The notes below the pieces were generated by a model, which was given only the letters and a program-made list of their open reading frames with translations, was not told where the DNA came from and ran no database searches. This document shows positions 7,773 to 17,007 of a stretch of 64,000 nucleotides of DNA, piece after piece (the first letter of the stretch is position 1; each line of letters starts with the position of its first letter). The stretch lies in NCBI GenBank assembly GCA_028723425.1, contig JAQYEZ010000006.1:1-64000 (forward strand), given 5' to 3'. The DNA comes from Peptoniphilaceae bacterium. GTDB lineage: Bacteria > Bacillota > Clostridia > Tissierellales > Peptoniphilaceae. The position numbers were made by a program, and so were the translations under genes.

Positions 7773-9062
7773 ATGGAAAGATTAATTACTAAAGATGATT
7801 ATTTGGATTGGATATATGCTAGAGGAAATAGTAGCGGGAAAAAACATAGCCTAGAAAAGATTAGAAAACTTTTGGCAGAGTTTGATAATCCCCAAGATAA
7901 AATAAAAGTTATTCATGTTGCTGGAACAAATGGCAAGGGGTCAACTTGTAGATTTTTGGCCAAGGCTATAGGAAATAAGGCTTCTTGTGGACTCTTTACT
8001 TCTCCTTATATGGTTAGGATAAATGAATCTATATCAATTAATGGAATAGATATTTCAGATGATGATTTTAAGGCCTATATAGATAAACTTAAACCAGTTG
8101 TTGAAAAATTAGATGAAGATGGTTTCCACAATACTTATTTTGAAGTCTTAACTGCTATTATGTTTTTATATTTTTATGATAAGAAAGTAGACTATGCTGT
8201 TGTTGAAGTAGGCATGGGTGGAACTTTAGATTGCACCAATATAATAAAAAAACCTATAGCTAGTGTAATAGCGACAATTTCTATGGATCATACACAAATT
8301 TTGGGCAATACTTTGACTGAAATAGCTTCAAATAAAGCAGGGATAATCAAGAAAGACTGCCCTGTCTTTGTCTATCCTCAAAAAGATGAGGCTATGGAAG
8401 TTATAAAAAAGAAAGCCAAAGAAGAAAATGCAGCTTTATATACCTTTAGCAAAGATGAGGTAAAAGTAAATGAACTTGCAACAACTTACAATGAATTTAC
8501 TTTTAGGTCATATAAAAACGTAAAAACCAAGTTAATAGGCATACATCAGCTTTATAATGCATCACTTGCACTTATGGTTTTGGATTATTTTAAAGAAGAA
8601 TTTAAACTTGATGAAAATCTAATAAAACAATCTTTATCTCAAACAACAAATCCAGGTAGGCTTGAAGAAATTCACAAAAATCCTAGGGTAATTGTTGATG
8701 GTAGTCATAACCAAGAAGCTATAGATACTTTGATTTCATCATTAAAAAGTTTTACTTACCATAGGTTGATTTTAGGCTTTTCTGTTTTAGAAGATAAAAA
8801 TCATGCCTATATCATAAAAAGATTGGCCCAAATTTCCGATATAATAATAGTAACTAGTGTAGATAATCCAAGAGCTATGTCTATTGATGCTATAGAAAAA
8901 GAATTTAAGTTTTATGGAAAAGATGTTATAAAAATAGCAGATAGGAAAGAAGCCTTTAAAAGATCCATAGAAGAAGCAGCTAAGGATGATTTGGTATTAT
9001 GGTGTGGATCTTTGTATTTAATTGGAGATATTTTGAAATTTAAAGATGAATTTATAGGCTAG
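7773..9062 (+). CDS. folC: Folylpolyglutamate / dihydrofolate synthase
   Basis: 429 residues, normal size for FolC, an ATP-dependent Mur-ligase-family enzyme that adds glutamate to folates in the cytosol. Seen motifs: the start helix with YLDWIYARGN, the P-loop HVAGTNGKGST at about 49-59, SPYMVRINESI, EVGMGGTLDCTN and MDHTQILG. The C-terminal domain has VIVDGSHN and a late WCGSLYLIGD. TGGAGATAAGAA precedes the ATG, and TATAAT sits at 7741-7746. It is monocistronic, with a strong terminator. Confidence 0.95.
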   Translation: MERLITKDDYLDWIYARGNSSGKKHSLEKIRKLLAEFDNPQDKIKVIHVAGTNGKGSTCRFLAKAIGNKASCGLFTSPYMVRINESISINGIDISDDDFKAYIDKLKPVVEKLDEDGFHNTYFEVLTAIMFLYFYDKKVDYAVVEVGMGGTLDCTNIIKKPIASVIATISMDHTQILGNTLTEIASNKAGIIKKDCPVFVYPQKDEAMEVIKKKAKEENAALYTFSKDEVKVNELATTYNEFTFRSYKNVKTKLIGIHQLYNASLALMVLDYFKEEFKLDENLIKQSLSQTTNPGRLEEIHKNPRVIVDGSHNQEAIDTLISSLKSFTYHRLILGFSVLEDKNHAYIIKRLAQISDIIIVTSVDNPRAMSIDAIEKEFKFYGKDVIKIADRKEAFKRSIEEAAKDDLVLWCGSLYLIGDILKFKDEFIG

Positions 9063-9066
9063 GTCC

Positions 9067-9117
9067 AAGAGCTCTTGCACAAGAATATTTTGCAAGGGCT
9101 CTTATTACATATTTTTT
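9067..9117. terminator. Terminator after folC, possibly shared
   Basis: AAGAGCTCTTGCA (9067-9079) pairs with 9091-9103 with one mismatch, followed by a T run on the plus strand. It sits between folC and the convergent helicase gene. Confidence 0.75.
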
Positions 9118-10895
9118 ATATCAGTATAGAAAATAGAAGGTTCAACCTTTTTTTTGTTTCTATATTTTAAAGTAATAAGGTGAAGATTTTCTTTTGCTCT
9201 TGTCATTGCCACATAAAAAATTCTTCTTTCTTCTTCTAGCCTTTCATTATAGTTTTCGTTTGAGGCAATAATTGGAAATTCATTTTTGACCAAATCTATA
9301 ACAAAGACATCATCATATTCAAGCCCCTTAGAAGCGTGTATAGTTGATAAGGTTAGCTTTGATGGTTGTTTAATCTTTAGCAAGGAATTTATATAGGAAA
9401 TTTTTTTTGAGATTTCCTCTACTGATTTAAGATCTTGTGTAAAGTTAACCATGGACTCAATAAAGATTTCTTTGTTGTAAGTTTCTTCCATGTGCTTTTT
9501 GCTTATTAGGTTGGCATAGTCCTGATAGCCCATATGAGTATAGATAAAGGAAATTTTTCTAGAAATAGGAAGCTTTCTTATATGTTTCATTTCTTTTTCT
9601 ATTTTCATAAGCCCATCAACTTGGTAGTCTTTCAAATCCATTTCATAGAAAAAGTCAAAGACGTTTTGGTTTATTGGCTTTAAGGAGATCTTTTCTACCA
9701 AATCTTTAGTAAGAAAGGTCCTTATTTTATAATAAATGTCTTTAAATAGGTCAACTTGATTAAAATCTTCAGAAAATTTAATAATCTTTATAAGGTCATC
9801 AAACATCTTTGATTCAAAAAAGTCTATATTGTTAGTAACAATATTAAAAGCTATATTATCCTTTAATAAAAATGTTATAAGATTAATGGCAGATATATTA
9901 TTTCTGTATAAGATTGCTGTCTTTTTATCTGGATTTAAGTTAGCAATTATATATTCATATAGCTTTTTAGAGTCTTTAACCTGAGCAAGTTTTATTGTAG
10001 AACCAGGCTTTTTTGTAGTAAGAAGATTTTTGGCATATCTATTTTTATTTTGCTTTATAAATTTATTGGCCACAGAAATTATATTCTTTTGAGATCTGTG
10101 ATTATGATCAAGGCTTAAAATCTTGGCATCTTTATATCTTTCTTTAAAGTTTAACAGATAGGATGGATCTGCTGCCCTAAAAGAATAGATTGATTGGTCA
10201 TCGTCAGCAACTACTAGTAAATTATTTTCAGGATAAATTATTTTTTCTAAAATTTTAAATTGCAAGAGAGAAGTATCTTGTCCTTCATCAAGTTGGAAGT
10301 ATTTGTATTTTTTCTTGATTAACCTTAATAAATTTTGATTATCAAGAAGTGCCAATGCCATAATTTGCATATCATCAAAATCTATATAATGATTTTCTTT
10401 TTTGAAAGTTTCATAGCTTTGATAGATATTTTTGACATTTTTTATCTCAATTTGGTCAAGATATGTCGTATCTAACATTGCATTTTTCATATAGCCAGTT
10501 TTACTGAAGAAAAGCCTTAAATCCTCCTTTGATATTTTTTTCTGATTTAAATTAAAATAAATATCGGCTACTAGATTGTACTTATTATAAAGCTGATCAC
10601 TTTCCAAAAGTCTTACTTGTTTATTTTGTTTTTTTAAAAAATTTCTTATAATAAGGTAGCAAAAAGCATGAATGGTCATAAAATTTTTACTATTTTCATT
10701 AAATCTTTCTTTCATATCTATAGCTTGAGATCTTGAAAAAGTTAAAGATAAAATGCTTGAAGGATTGACGTTTTTAGATAGAATTTTTATTCTTTCTAAA
10801 AGCATGGTTGTCTTTCCTGAACCAGGTACGGCAAGAACCAGACAGGGACCATTAAGGTGATTTGCTGCTATTATTTGTTGATCGGTAAGTTTCAT
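9105..10895 (-). CDS. UvrD/PcrA-like superfamily I DNA helicase
   Basis: About 596 residues. SF1A helicase motifs appear in order: Q-motif TDQQIIAAN, Walker A VLAVPGSGKTT, motif II LDEGQD, motif III DDDQSIYSFRAAD, motif IV HNHRS, motif V TIHASKGLEYDDVFVIDL and motif VI RIFYVAMTRAKENL. It unwinds DNA with 3'-5' polarity by family knowledge. It is shorter than PcrA (about 720) and lacks its C-terminal tail. None of the three in-frame ATGs (10925, 10913, 10895) has a ribosome site. I take 10895 because the Q-motif follows it at once. Confidence 0.88.
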   Translation of the reverse strand: MKLTDQQIIAANHLNGPCLVLAVPGSGKTTMLLERIKILSKNVNPSSILSLTFSRSQAIDMKERFNENSKNFMTIHAFCYLIIRNFLKKQNKQVRLLESDQLYNKYNLVADIYFNLNQKKISKEDLRLFFSKTGYMKNAMLDTTYLDQIEIKNVKNIYQSYETFKKENHYIDFDDMQIMALALLDNQNLLRLIKKKYKYFQLDEGQDTSLLQFKILEKIIYPENNLLVVADDDQSIYSFRAADPSYLLNFKERYKDAKILSLDHNHRSQKNIISVANKFIKQNKNRYAKNLLTTKKPGSTIKLAQVKDSKKLYEYIIANLNPDKKTAILYRNNISAINLITFLLKDNIAFNIVTNNIDFFESKMFDDLIKIIKFSEDFNQVDLFKDIYYKIRTFLTKDLVEKISLKPINQNVFDFFYEMDLKDYQVDGLMKIEKEMKHIRKLPISRKISFIYTHMGYQDYANLISKKHMEETYNKEIFIESMVNFTQDLKSVEEISKKISYINSLLKIKQPSKLTLSTIHASKGLEYDDVFVIDLVKNEFPIIASNENYNERLEEERRIFYVAMTRAKENLHLITLKYRNKKKVEPSIFYTDIKNM

Positions 10896-10972
10896 ATATT
10901 TATATATTAACATATAAATTTTCATAGATATATGTTAAAATAAATTTACAGGTAATTATTTTGGGAGGAGAT

Positions 10973-11770
10973 ATGTTAACGACTAATTTTTTAAAAACTA
11001 GAACATCTACTAGAAATTATTTAGATAAAAATGTAAATGAAGATGATTTGAAAAAAGTAATAGAAATAATTAATGAAGAAAGTGAAAAACTAGGCAAAGA
11101 CAAACTTGCTTTTCATGTAAATACAGACGGAGCAAATGTTTACAAGGCACTTTCAGGTTTAGCAGGCTATAGTGGGGTTATGATTAAAGCGCCAATGTAT
11201 ATAGCACTTAACACACTTAATAATGATGCCAAAACAGTTGTAATAGGTGCTTATGGCATGGAAGAGATAATTACAAAACTTAATGAAATTGGTCTTGGAA
11301 CTTGCTGGATTGACGCAGTAGATGTAAATAGTACTGTAAAAGAATCTGTTTTTAACTTTACAGATGGCAAAGTCAATCATCTACTAGCAGTTGGCTATCC
11401 TGAAGATACTAGACTTAAAGAACATAGATATGATGATAGACTTGGTGTAACAGATTTCGTATATTTGGAAGATTTTGACCACAAAGTTACAGTTGAACAA
11501 TTAGAACAATATGGGCTAGATGATCTATTCCATTATGCAAGATTTGCACCATCAGCCTATAATGCCCAACCTTGGAGATTTGTAATTAGTGATGGAGAAA
11601 TAAAGCTATATATTAAAGATTATAAGGGTCCTGTTAACCTAATAGATGCTGGAATTATAATGTATTACATCGATGAACTAACCAGGGTTTACAGTAAGGG
11701 ATCAAAATGGGAGATAGAGCCTGATTTGGATGGTGAAAAATACGCATACATTGCAAAAAAATCTTTATAA
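10973..11770 (+). CDS. Nitroreductase family protein
   Basis: 265 residues. The N-terminal RTSTRNYLD and the central ARFAPSAYNAQPWRFVI are flavin-contacting motifs of the nitroreductase fold, in the two-lobed arrangement of the putative TM-nitroreductase group. It is probably an FMN-dependent, NAD(P)H-using reductase; the substrate is not predictable. The ATG at 10973 is chosen because GGGAGGAG lies directly before it. A TTG at 10961 is in frame but lies at that ribosome site. It is divergent from the helicase gene and followed by a terminator. Confidence 0.87.
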   Translation: MLTTNFLKTRTSTRNYLDKNVNEDDLKKVIEIINEESEKLGKDKLAFHVNTDGANVYKALSGLAGYSGVMIKAPMYIALNTLNNDAKTVVIGAYGMEEIITKLNEIGLGTCWIDAVDVNSTVKESVFNFTDGKVNHLLAVGYPEDTRLKEHRYDDRLGVTDFVYLEDFDHKVTVEQLEQYGLDDLFHYARFAPSAYNAQPWRFVISDGEIKLYIKDYKGPVNLIDAGIIMYYIDELTRVYSKGSKWEIEPDLDGEKYAYIAKKSL

Positions 11771-11780
11771 GAATATAATA

Positions 11781-11808
11781 ATAGAGCGCACTTATGCGTT
11801 CTATTTTT
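11781..11808 (+). terminator. Terminator after nitroreductase
   Basis: ATAGAGCGCA (11781-11790) pairs with TGCGTTCTAT, then TTTTT. Confidence 0.8.
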
Positions 11809-11846
11809 ACGTTTAAAATAAAGATTTTTGGATAGAAAGGTTTAAT

Positions 11847-12647
11847 ATGATTACAATAAAAACAGAAAATGATATAGAAAAAATGAGAAAGGCAGCAAAT
11901 ATTTTGTGTCAAACTCATCTAGCCATAAAAGAAATAATTAGACCAGGCATTACAACCCTATTTTTGGATGATTTCGCCAATAAATTTATAGCATATAAAA
12001 AGGCGATTCCTGCTCAACTTAACTACCAAGGTTATCCATATACCCTATGCATATCTGTAAATGATGAAATTTGCCATGGCTTTCCAACAGACTATGTATT
12101 AAAAGAAGGCGATGTAGTTTCAATAGATAATGTAATAGATCTTGATGGAGGTCTTGCAGATTCTTGTTGGACTTATAAAATTGGAGAGCTTTCCGATGAA
12201 AATGAAAGATTAGTTGAAGTAAACTTAGAAGCTCTAAATAGGGGAATAGAATCGGCTGTTATAGGAAACAGGATTGGCGATATAGGTCATGCTATACAAT
12301 CTTTTGTAGAAGATGAGAATGGATTTTCTGTAATTAGGGACTTTGTAGGCCATGGTATAGGCAAAGAAATGCACGAAGATCCACAAGTGCCACATTACGG
12401 TAAAAAAGGTTTTGGCCCAAGAATACAAGAAAACATGGTATTTACCATAGAACCTATGATATGTGTAGGAGATTGGCATTCAAAAATTGATAGCAATGGC
12501 TGGACTGCAAGAACAAGAGATGGTTCAGTTTGTTCACAATTTGAACATCAATTAGTAATTAGAAAAGATGGTCCCGAAATAATAACAGATCAAAGAAAAT
12601 ATTCATTAACAGACCAAGATCTTAAATTTATAGAAAAATATAGATAA
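11847..12647 (+). CDS. map: Methionine aminopeptidase, type I
   Basis: 266 residues. It removes the initiator methionine from nascent proteins in the cytosol. All five metal ligands of the pita-bread fold are visible: Asp in VVSIDN, Asp in GLADS, His in GHGIGKEMHEDP, Glu in FTIEPM and Glu in SQFEHQLVI. The loop after the first aspartate (NVIDLDGGLADSCWTY) differs from the usual 'VGAxxxGYxGD' form. GAAAGG precedes the ATG. It stands alone rather than in the usual ribosomal-protein operon, so a second map gene elsewhere is possible. Confidence 0.93.
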   Translation: MITIKTENDIEKMRKAANILCQTHLAIKEIIRPGITTLFLDDFANKFIAYKKAIPAQLNYQGYPYTLCISVNDEICHGFPTDYVLKEGDVVSIDNVIDLDGGLADSCWTYKIGELSDENERLVEVNLEALNRGIESAVIGNRIGDIGHAIQSFVEDENGFSVIRDFVGHGIGKEMHEDPQVPHYGKKGFGPRIQENMVFTIEPMICVGDWHSKIDSNGWTARTRDGSVCSQFEHQLVIRKDGPEIITDQRKYSLTDQDLKFIEKYR

Positions 12648-12908
12648 GCTAAAAGACCTATTTGAAAAAAGTCTTAATTAAAAATCTAAGCAAAAATAAG
12701 CTGGCCCAATAAAGTTACCAAAGCTAACTTTATAGGTCAGTTTTTTATTTCATAATTTTTTCATATATTTTTTTAAAACAGCTATAACAAATATGTGCGT
12801 TTATTTATTAAAAATTGGGTAAAACTATATAACTAGAGCTAATAAATAGTAAAAAATATTGATTTGGAGCTGTTATAAAACTTTTTGGGAAAATGTTCAC
12901 ATAAATGC
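12648..12908. other. Intergenic stretch between map and thiolase genes
   Basis: Contains the map terminator at 12701-12750, then AT-rich DNA leading into the thiolase promoter. No gene or structured RNA recognised. Confidence 0.5.
12701..12750 (+). terminator. Terminator after map
   Basis: Long stem of about 16 bp: CTGGCC..ATAAAGTTA pairs with TAACTTTAT..GGTCAG, with G-U pairs, followed by TTTTTT. Confidence 0.85.
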
Positions 12909-12937
12909 TTGACAAAATATTATCAATCGCGTATAAT
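12909..12937 (+). promoter_or_regulatory. Perfect consensus promoter of the thiolase gene
   Basis: TTGACA (12909-12914), 17-base spacer, TATAAT (12932-12937). Both hexamers and the spacing match the sigma-A consensus exactly, predicting strong constitutive expression unless a regulator intervenes. Confidence 0.9.
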
Positions 12938-12988
12938 ATGACCATAAGGTTAAATGAAAATTTAAATTAAGTTTTGAAAGGGGAAAAT

Positions 12989-14173
12989 ATGAGTAGAAAA
13001 GTTGTAATAGCAAGTGCTGCAAGAACACCAGTAGGAAGCTTCGGTGGAGCTTTTAAAAATGTAAGTGCTGTAGATTTAGGAATAGTAGCAGCAAAAGAAG
13101 CTATTAAAAGAGCAGGAATTAAACCTGAAGATATTGACGAAGCAGTTTTAGGTTGCGTACTTCAAGCAGGACTTGGACAAAACGTTGCTAGACAAATTGT
13201 ATTAGGAGCAGGCTGTCCAGTTACAGTTCCAGCAATGACAATAAACAAGGTTTGTGGATCAGGTTTGAGAACAGTTTCATTGGCTGCACAAATGATTATA
13301 GCAGGCGATGTTGATATAGTTCTAACAGGTGGTGCAGAATCCATGTCTCAAGCTCCATACTTGGTAAAAGAAGAAAGATGGGGCACCAAAATGGGAGATA
13401 AAGTTATAGTTGATGAAATGCTCAAAGACGGACTTTGGGATGTATTTAATGACTACCACATGGGAGTTACAGCAGAAAATGTATCCAAAGAATTTGGTAT
13501 AACTAGAGAAATGCAAGATGAACTTGCTGCCTTAAGTCAACAAAGAGCTGAAAAAGCAAGAGATGAAGGCAGATTTGATGATGAGATAGTTGCTGTAGAA
13601 GTAAAAGATAGAAAAGGAAATGTTACGGTAGTTGATAAAGACGAACATATCAGAAGAGGCGTAACAAAAGAAAACATTTCAAAATTAAGATCATCCTTCA
13701 TCAAAGATGGTACAGTTACAGCTGCTAACGCATCAGGCTTAAACGATGGAGCTGCAATGTTAGTTGTTATGAGTGAAGATAAAGCAAAAGAATTAGGAAT
13801 TACTCCACTTGCTACTATAGTATCATATGCATCTGCAGGTGTTGAACCAAGAATTATGGGTACAGGTCCAATTCCTTCATCAAGAAAAGCTTTAGAAAAA
13901 GCTAACCTAACTATTGATGATATAGATTTGATTGAAGCTAACGAAGCTTTCGCAGCTCAAGCATATGCAGTTAAAAATGAATTAGGGTATGACTTCGACA
14001 AAGTAAACGTAAATGGTGGTGCAATAGCACTAGGTCACCCAATTGGAGCATCAGGAGCAAGAATTCTTACAACCTTACTATATGAAATGAAGAAGAGAGA
14101 CTCTAAAAAAGGTCTTGCAACTTTATGTATAGGCGGCGGAATGGGAACAGCTCTAGTAGTAGAAAGAGACTAG
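12989..14173 (+). CDS. thlA: Acetyl-CoA C-acetyltransferase (thiolase)
   Basis: 394 residues, full length. It condenses two acetyl-CoA to acetoacetyl-CoA, the first step toward butyrate in anaerobes, and can also run in the degradative direction. Active-site residues: Cys89 in NKVCGSGL, His in [14 protein letters not shown] and Cys in CIGGGMG. The start at 12989 has GAAAGGGG upstream; the in-frame TTG at 12974 overlaps that ribosome site. The gene is monocistronic, between a perfect promoter and a terminator. Other butyrate-pathway genes are not in this window. Confidence 0.95.
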   Translation: MSRKVVIASAARTPVGSFGGAFKNVSAVDLGIVAAKEAIKRAGIKPEDIDEAVLGCVLQAGLGQNVARQIVLGAGCPVTVPAMTINKVCGSGLRTVSLAAQMIIAGDVDIVLTGGAESMSQAPYLVKEERWGTKMGDKVIVDEMLKDGLWDVFNDYHMGVTAENVSKEFGITREMQDELAALSQQRAEKARDEGRFDDEIVAVEVKDRKGNVTVVDKDEHIRRGVTKENISKLRSSFIKDGTVTAANASGLNDGAAMLVVMSEDKAKELGITPLATIVSYASAGVEPRIMGTGPIPSSRKALEKANLTIDDIDLIEANEAFAAQAYAVKNELGYDFDKVNVNGGAIALGHPIGASGARILTTLLYEMKKRDSKKGLATLCIGGGMGTALVVERD

Positions 14174-14953
14174 TAAATTAAATAAAAAAGAAAGCTATTA
14201 TGCTTTCAAAGTTTGCAAAGTAGATTGGAAAAATAAATCCAATCTACTTTTCTGGTTTTAAAAGCTTAAATAAAGACATTTAAGTGCATTGTTATTTTAC
14301 AAAGGCAGGTTTTTATCATTTATAAGGCTAAGAAAAAGAATATAGAAGAAGTTGTCAAAAAATATTTAAAATATAAGTAAAAACGCCTTTTCCCTATGAA
14401 AATGGATGAGAAAATATTGTAAGTATTTTCTACTATAAGTGGACCACTTTTAAGTTGATATTTACATTTTTGCTTATTTAACACAATTTACGAAGTCATT
14501 GAAAATAAACAAAAGTTCATGCTATAATTAGATAATTAATTTATACATTTAGAAAGATTAAAGAAAGAATGGGAAATGATCTGGAATCGTGATATTATTA
14601 ATTTTTATCCTTGATAGATAAATTTGATTCTATATTTTAGCAGTAATTTTTTGCTGTGTAGAAAAAAATATGCAATTGAAAATATAGTATTGTTAAATAT
14701 ATCAATTAAATATTATTTAATTTTGACATTATTACTATTTTAGGTGAAAATATTTCTTTCTTAAAATATGTAGCGTGAAAAGATTAAAATTAATTCTTAA
14801 ATGATTAATTTAAATAACTACAGTTAAAACATTTTACTAGTTAAGGTTTCAAAATCTTTTTATTTTTACACAATTATATGTTTTCATCTATGTTATCTAA
14901 AAGATGTATAATAAAAAGTTTATATTCATATATTAAATAAGGAGAATCAATTA
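14174..14953. other. Long gene-free stretch at the left edge of the accessory island
   Basis: 780 bases of very AT-rich DNA. It holds the thiolase terminator (14217-14256), a short stop-riddled frame near 14320-14380 that may be a gene scrap, and a perfect 6-1-6 palindrome at 14437-14449. A TATAAT box at 14907-14912 probably serves the response-regulator gene. No lanthipeptide precursor is visible on either strand. Confidence 0.5.
14217..14258 (+). terminator. Terminator after thiolase
   Basis: Perfect 12-bp stem (AAAGTAGATTGG, 14217-14228, against 14239-14250) followed by TTCTGGTTTT. Confidence 0.85.
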
Positions 14954-15649
14954 ATGAAAAAAATTGTTGTGGTAGATGATGATAAGGAAATAGCAGATTT
15001 AATAAGTATTTATTTTAAGAATGAATACTTTGAAGTTAATACTTTTTATGAATCAAAATCTGCCTTAGAATATTTATTAAAAGATTCACCAGATATTCTA
15101 TTGCTAGATATTATGATGCCAGAAATAAATGGTTTTGAATTATTAACGGAGGTCAGAAAAAATTCTTATTATCCAATTGTATTCATTAGTGCTAAAAATG
15201 ATCAGCTAGATATATTAAACGGATTAACTTTAGGGGGAGATAGTTATATTATTAAACCTTTTAATCCATTAGAATTAGTTGCTAGAGTAAAAGCAATACT
15301 TAGAATGCAGTCTGCATATCAGGTTTCAAAAGAAATGAACAATAAATTTAAATATAAAGATTTAGAATTAGATTATGAAACTAGAAAATGTACACTAAAA
15401 GATAATGTTATTAACTTAACTAATATCGAGTTTGAAGTGTTAAAGCTATTGACAAAGAATCAAGGCGTAGAAGTCGATTCAGAGACAATATTTAGGGATA
15501 TAACTGGAGATGATTATTATAATAAGGCATGTAATAGCATAGCGACGCACATTAGAAATATAAGAATTAAATTAGGTGATTCATTTGAAGAACCTGAGTA
15601 TATACAAACAGTTTGGGGTAAAGGATATGTCATTAAAAAAGATAATTAA
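14954..15649 (+). CDS. OmpR/VanR-type response regulator
   Basis: 231 residues. The receiver domain has acidic pocket DDD near residues 8-10, phospho-accepting Asp in LLLDIMMPE at about 53, the Ser/Thr position in FISAKND and Lys in IIKPFNP. The C-terminal winged helix ends in IQTVWGKGYVI, the usual OmpR/VanR ending. It opens the lanthipeptide-like island and is followed, with overlap, by its kinase gene, the order seen in NisRK/VanRS-type systems. AAGGAG precedes the ATG. Confidence 0.9.
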   Translation: MKKIVVVDDDKEIADLISIYFKNEYFEVNTFYESKSALEYLLKDSPDILLLDIMMPEINGFELLTEVRKNSYYPIVFISAKNDQLDILNGLTLGGDSYIIKPFNPLELVARVKAILRMQSAYQVSKEMNNKFKYKDLELDYETRKCTLKDNVINLTNIEFEVLKLLTKNQGVEVDSETIFRDITGDDYYNKACNSIATHIRNIRIKLGDSFEEPEYIQTVWGKGYVIKKDN

Positions 15650-16735
15650 AAGATATGTATTTGGCTTATTAGGATTGATTTTTTTGTAGCAGTTACAAGT
15701 CTGATTTTATCATCTGAAGTCTTGTCAATTTTTAATAACGTTTTTTTTGATAATGGGAAAGTTGTAATAGATGGTGTTCACTATATAATAGGTAATTTTA
15801 AGGTTGTATCCTTTTTAAGGTTTTTTATTTTACTTATATTTTGTGTATATACACTTATTTTTGTAGATATAGCATATTCGTATTATTCAAATGAAAAGAA
15901 AGAAAAAGCAAAATTGATTATCGATATACAACATAGAGTTAAAGATATATTTAATGGAAAAAGTGTGTCTCCATTTGAAGAGTATTTGGAACTTGATAAT
16001 CTTCTTTACTCATTTGTTTTGGAGATGAAAAAATATGAGGAAAAGTATGAGCAAAATATGACTAAGCTAAATTTATCAATGGCTTTTTTGGCACATGATA
16101 TGAGAACACCACTGACTTCAATTTTAGGGTATACAGATTTGGTTTTAAATAACGATAATATTGGAAGAAACAACGAGAAGAAGTATATAAAAATTATTCA
16201 AGATAAGGCTAATGACTTAGAGAAGTTAACAGACCAATTTTTTGCTTATACAAAAGGACAATTACAGCTAGAAAAAATTACAAAAATTAAATTGGACCTC
16301 TACAAGTTACTAGTACAACTTAAAGAAACATTTTATCCTTATTTAAGCGAAAAATCTTTAGATATTTTACTTTATGTTCCAGATAAAACAACAATTATGG
16401 CTGACCCCGATGCAATAGCTCGTTGCTTTGGAAATATTCTTAAAAATGCTGTGCTTTATAGTGAAAATAATGGCGAAATAATAGTTAGATATGAAAATAA
16501 TAATAATTGTGATGTAATATCTTTTGAGAATAATATTCTTAAAGCAAGCGAATTTGATGTTTTAAACATGTTTCAACCTTTCTATAGAGGCGATTATTCT
16601 AGAAATCATGAAGTTAAGGGGTCAGGCTTAGGGCTTAATATAGCTAAAACAATTATTGAAGCACATCAAGGCCAAGTCGTTGGAAGTATAAATGGAAATA
16701 TAGTAAGCATTAAAACTTATTTGCCAAAATCATAG
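15627..16735 (+). pseudogene. Histidine kinase broken by a frameshift in a T7 tract
   Basis: The natural start is the ATG at 15627, overlapping the response-regulator gene by 23 bases with AAAGG before it. That frame encodes a basic N terminus and the first membrane helix, then hits TAG at 15687-15689 straight after seven Ts (15679-15685). One extra T would join it to the rest, which continues in the neighbouring frame to 16735. The remainder has a second membrane helix, an H-box (LAHDMRTPLTSILG), an N-box (GNILKNAVLYS) and a G-box (GSGLGLNIAKTI). It could be a true mutation, phase variation or a sequencing slip. Confidence 0.8.
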
Positions 16736-16806
16736 ACAAATATATTTTATATAGTATTAGTTTAATTATATATTTAAATCGTATTAACAACTTAATAATA
16801 TAAGGT

Positions 16807-16864
16807 CAAAGCCCATAAAATATCTATTGGTTAATATTGGTAGTTATTTTATGGGTTTTTCTTT
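16807..16864 (+). terminator. Terminator after the two-component genes
   Basis: AAAGCCCATAAAATA (from 16808) pairs with TATTTTATGGGTTTT across a 22-base loop and is followed by a T run. It separates the two-component pair from the LanM fragment. Confidence 0.7.
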
Positions 16865-17007
16865 TGAAATATCAAGAAAACTTGATAATAACTTCATATC
16901 TTCTTTAAGACTAATATTGATAGATTTTATAAAATAAGGGTGTAGATAAAATATCTACAAGTCATTTTCATAGATTATATATTGATATCTCAAAGAATTT
17001 TTATGAT

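Noticed and set aside
16740..17000. A lanthipeptide precursor gene between the kinase and the cyclase
   Set aside because: Read in all frames by eye: no short frame with a ribosome site, acidic leader, double glycine and Ser/Thr/Cys-rich core.
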